A DNA stretch of 64,000 bases from Oceanidesulfovibrio marinus. GTDB taxonomy: Bacteria; Desulfobacterota; Desulfovibrionia; Desulfovibrionales; Desulfovibrionaceae. The notes beneath the pieces are model-generated. The model did not search any database. It was not told where the DNA came from and worked only from the letters and a program-made list of their open reading frames with translations. Below, in pieces: positions 62,767 to 64,000 of the stretch. Location of the stretch: positions 3,379,322-3,443,321 of the forward strand of contig NZ_CP039543.1 in the NCBI RefSeq assembly GCF_013085545.1. The letters are read 5' to 3'. The stretch's first letter is position 1; each line of letters starts with the position of its first letter. Position numbers and translations under genes: made by a program.

Positions 62767-63579
62767 ATGGGTGGGAAGAAATACAGCGTCATCCTGATGC
62801 GGGATGACGATCACGTACGTCGTTACCGGATGAGCTCCATCTGGTTCAGGTTCGCGATCTATTCATTTATTTTCCTGATCCTTGTTTCGGCCGGGGGCAT
62901 CTATCTCGGGCTGAAGTACTGGAACAAGTACCTCGATGTAAGCGCCACCAACCAGGCGCTGCAGGAGGAGATCCAGACTCAGGATGTGGAGCTGGAGAGG
63001 CTGCGCAACATGGAGCGTATGGTCATGGAGCACCAGACGCTGCCTGACAACGCCACGGCGGAGGACAACGCAACCGGCGTGAACGCCACTGCGGCTGTGC
63101 GCGCAACCGAGCAGGCCAACGCCACGCCCACCGAGACCGTTGCGACGGAGGCCAACGCCACGCCCGAAGCCAATGCAACGCCCACGGCGGCGGTATCCCC
63201 ATACGAGCACGTCACGCCGGTCGAGCTCATGCAGGGCCTGGATAAGGGCGAGACCGCCATCAACGAGCTGAACCTGAAGGAGACCGGCGACGGCTACGCT
63301 ATCCATTTCCTGATCCGGAACGAGAAAGACCGCGGCGTCCTTTCCGGCATGGTCTCCCTGGCGCTCGTGGACCAGGAGGGCGCGATCCGTCCCATCGATG
63401 CGCCCAAGGAGGCGCTCGACTTCACCATCCAGCGCTTCAAGACCATCAATGTGACGTTCAAGACGCCGGATGGGTTGGAAAAAGACAAGACATACGGGCT
63501 GTTGGTCAAGGTAACCAACAAAGCCGGCGAGCTTGTCTTCAGCAAGGTCTACCACCTCCCGGACATTCTCTCCTCATAG
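62767..63579 (+). CDS. Membrane-anchored protein with coiled coil and Asn-Ala-Thr sequon linker
   Basis: The product is 270 residues. One membrane helix (~26-49) follows a short basic cytoplasmic N-terminus; a coiled coil (~58-88) leads to a linker (~92-142) with six NAT sequons, several preceded by Glu at position -2 ('AEDNATG', 'TEANATP', 'PEANATP'). A C-terminal beta-rich domain (~160-270) ends in 'FSKVYHLPDILSS'. It lies 1 nt after the L,D-transpeptidase gene, so the two probably work together in the envelope. No family is recognised. Confidence 0.82.
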   Translation: MGGKKYSVILMRDDDHVRRYRMSSIWFRFAIYSFIFLILVSAGGIYLGLKYWNKYLDVSATNQALQEEIQTQDVELERLRNMERMVMEHQTLPDNATAEDNATGVNATAAVRATEQANATPTETVATEANATPEANATPTAAVSPYEHVTPVELMQGLDKGETAINELNLKETGDGYAIHFLIRNEKDRGVLSGMVSLALVDQEGAIRPIDAPKEALDFTIQRFKTINVTFKTPDGLEKDKTYGLLVKVTNKAGELVFSKVYHLPDILSS

Positions 63580-63618
63580 ACGTTTCGCCCGGCCGGCTCT
63601 TGCTGTATATTGCCGGGT

Positions 63619-64000
63619 ATGTATTGCTTCCTCGCATTGCCCCTCAGGCGGATGGCCGTCGATCCGAACTGGCTCGAAGGATTTCTCGAAGCCAGGATTT
63701 TGTTCGACAAGGTCATGTCCGAGCCGATGCTCGCCTCCCGCGACTCGTCTGCACCGGATTGCAGCGACGATATCGATGGCGACTCCACGGTGGCGCCGCC
63801 CACGCTGATGCCCGAGATAGGCATTGATGCGCACACGGGCCAGCGCTTGGGGCTGGCCTGGTGCCGCGGCCTCGCCGCGCGGCTGGAGGACAACGGGCTT
63901 GAATGCGCGGTCCATCTTCCCTTCCTTGATCTCCATCCCGCCAGCCTCGACAACAATATCCTTCTTGGAACCAGGCAGAGCCTGGAGCGCGCCATCGAGT
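63619..64000 (+). CDS. TIM-barrel (xylose-isomerase-like / sugar phosphate isomerase-epimerase) protein, N-terminal part
   Basis: The frame from ATG 63619 stays open to the window end (127 codons seen). 'VHLPFLDLHPASLD' followed by a helix 'TRQSLERAIE' is the first strand-helix pattern of AP-endonuclease-2-type TIM barrels. The ribosome binding site is weak and TTG 63610 is an alternative start. The exact function cannot be given from this fragment. Confidence 0.6.
   Translation, partial: MYCFLALPLRRMAVDPNWLEGFLEARILFDKVMSEPMLASRDSSAPDCSDDIDGDSTVAPPTLMPEIGIDAHTGQRLGLAWCRGLAARLEDNGLECAVHLPFLDLHPASLDNNILLGTRQSLERAIE

Overview
The window is about 64 kb of GC-rich bacterial chromosome. It carries dissimilatory sulfite reductase genes (dsrA, dsrB, dsrD and a dsrN-like gene), so the host is a sulfate reducer. 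The protein repertoire and gene style (C-x4-C rubredoxin, DUF39 homocysteine biosynthesis protein, complex I without NuoEFG, many small secreted proteins) suggest a Desulfovibrio-type member of the Desulfovibrionales. I cannot name a species. No rRNA, tRNA, CRISPR array, insertion sequence or prophage was recognised; this looks like core chromosome.

Layout. 1-8370: envelope genes (3' end of tamB, a membrane-anchored protein of unknown function, a class A penicillin-binding protein, an LpoA/periplasmic-binding-like lipoprotein) and a convergent TPR gene. 8371-8962: a low-GC gene-free stretch with a candidate Rex operator. 8963-21073: a 13-gene complex I operon (nuoA, B, C, D, H, I, J, K, then an antiporter-like subunit, a His-rich two-helix protein, a second antiporter-like subunit, nuoM and nuoN) without nuoE, nuoF or nuoG. 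22518-30735: dsrA-dsrB-dsrD-dsrN, then a metallophosphatase, a Ser/Thr kinase with a C-terminal DUF1566-type domain, a Cys-cluster protein and hldD. 30891-51553: mutL, an orphan ABC ATPase, purE/purD, a phenylacetate-CoA-ligase-like gene, an EAL-HDOD protein, a long minus-strand run (argC, DUF1844, polA, amidase, glmS, rdgB, a PAS histidine kinase) and rimO. 51686-64000: rpsA-sppA, small secreted proteins, a variant rubredoxin, a DUF39/LarE-like pair, tiny basic and FmdB-like proteins, purB-pyrE, an L,D-transpeptidase operon with a near-consensus sigma-54 promoter, and the start of a TIM-barrel-like gene.

How the parts fit. DsrAB reduces sulfite in the cytoplasm, DsrD stimulates it, and the DsrN-like enzyme probably amidates its siroheme. 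The complex I variant would link a non-NADH donor (ferredoxin is a reasonable guess) to menaquinone and ion pumping. A cell-wall theme recurs: PBP1A, the LpoA-like lipoprotein, an amidase, GlmS and an L,D-transpeptidase. Two exported proteins carry dense Asn-Ala-Thr sequon clusters that look like N-glycosylation acceptor tracts.

Points most worth a second look: the His-rich small subunit and the Lys-to-Asn change in one antiporter subunit of the NuoEFG-less complex I; the NAT-sequon linkers; two sigma-54 promoters in front of envelope or secreted genes; the strong hairpin separating dsrAB from dsrD; and the phosphatase-kinase-Cys-cluster cassette directly after the dsr genes.
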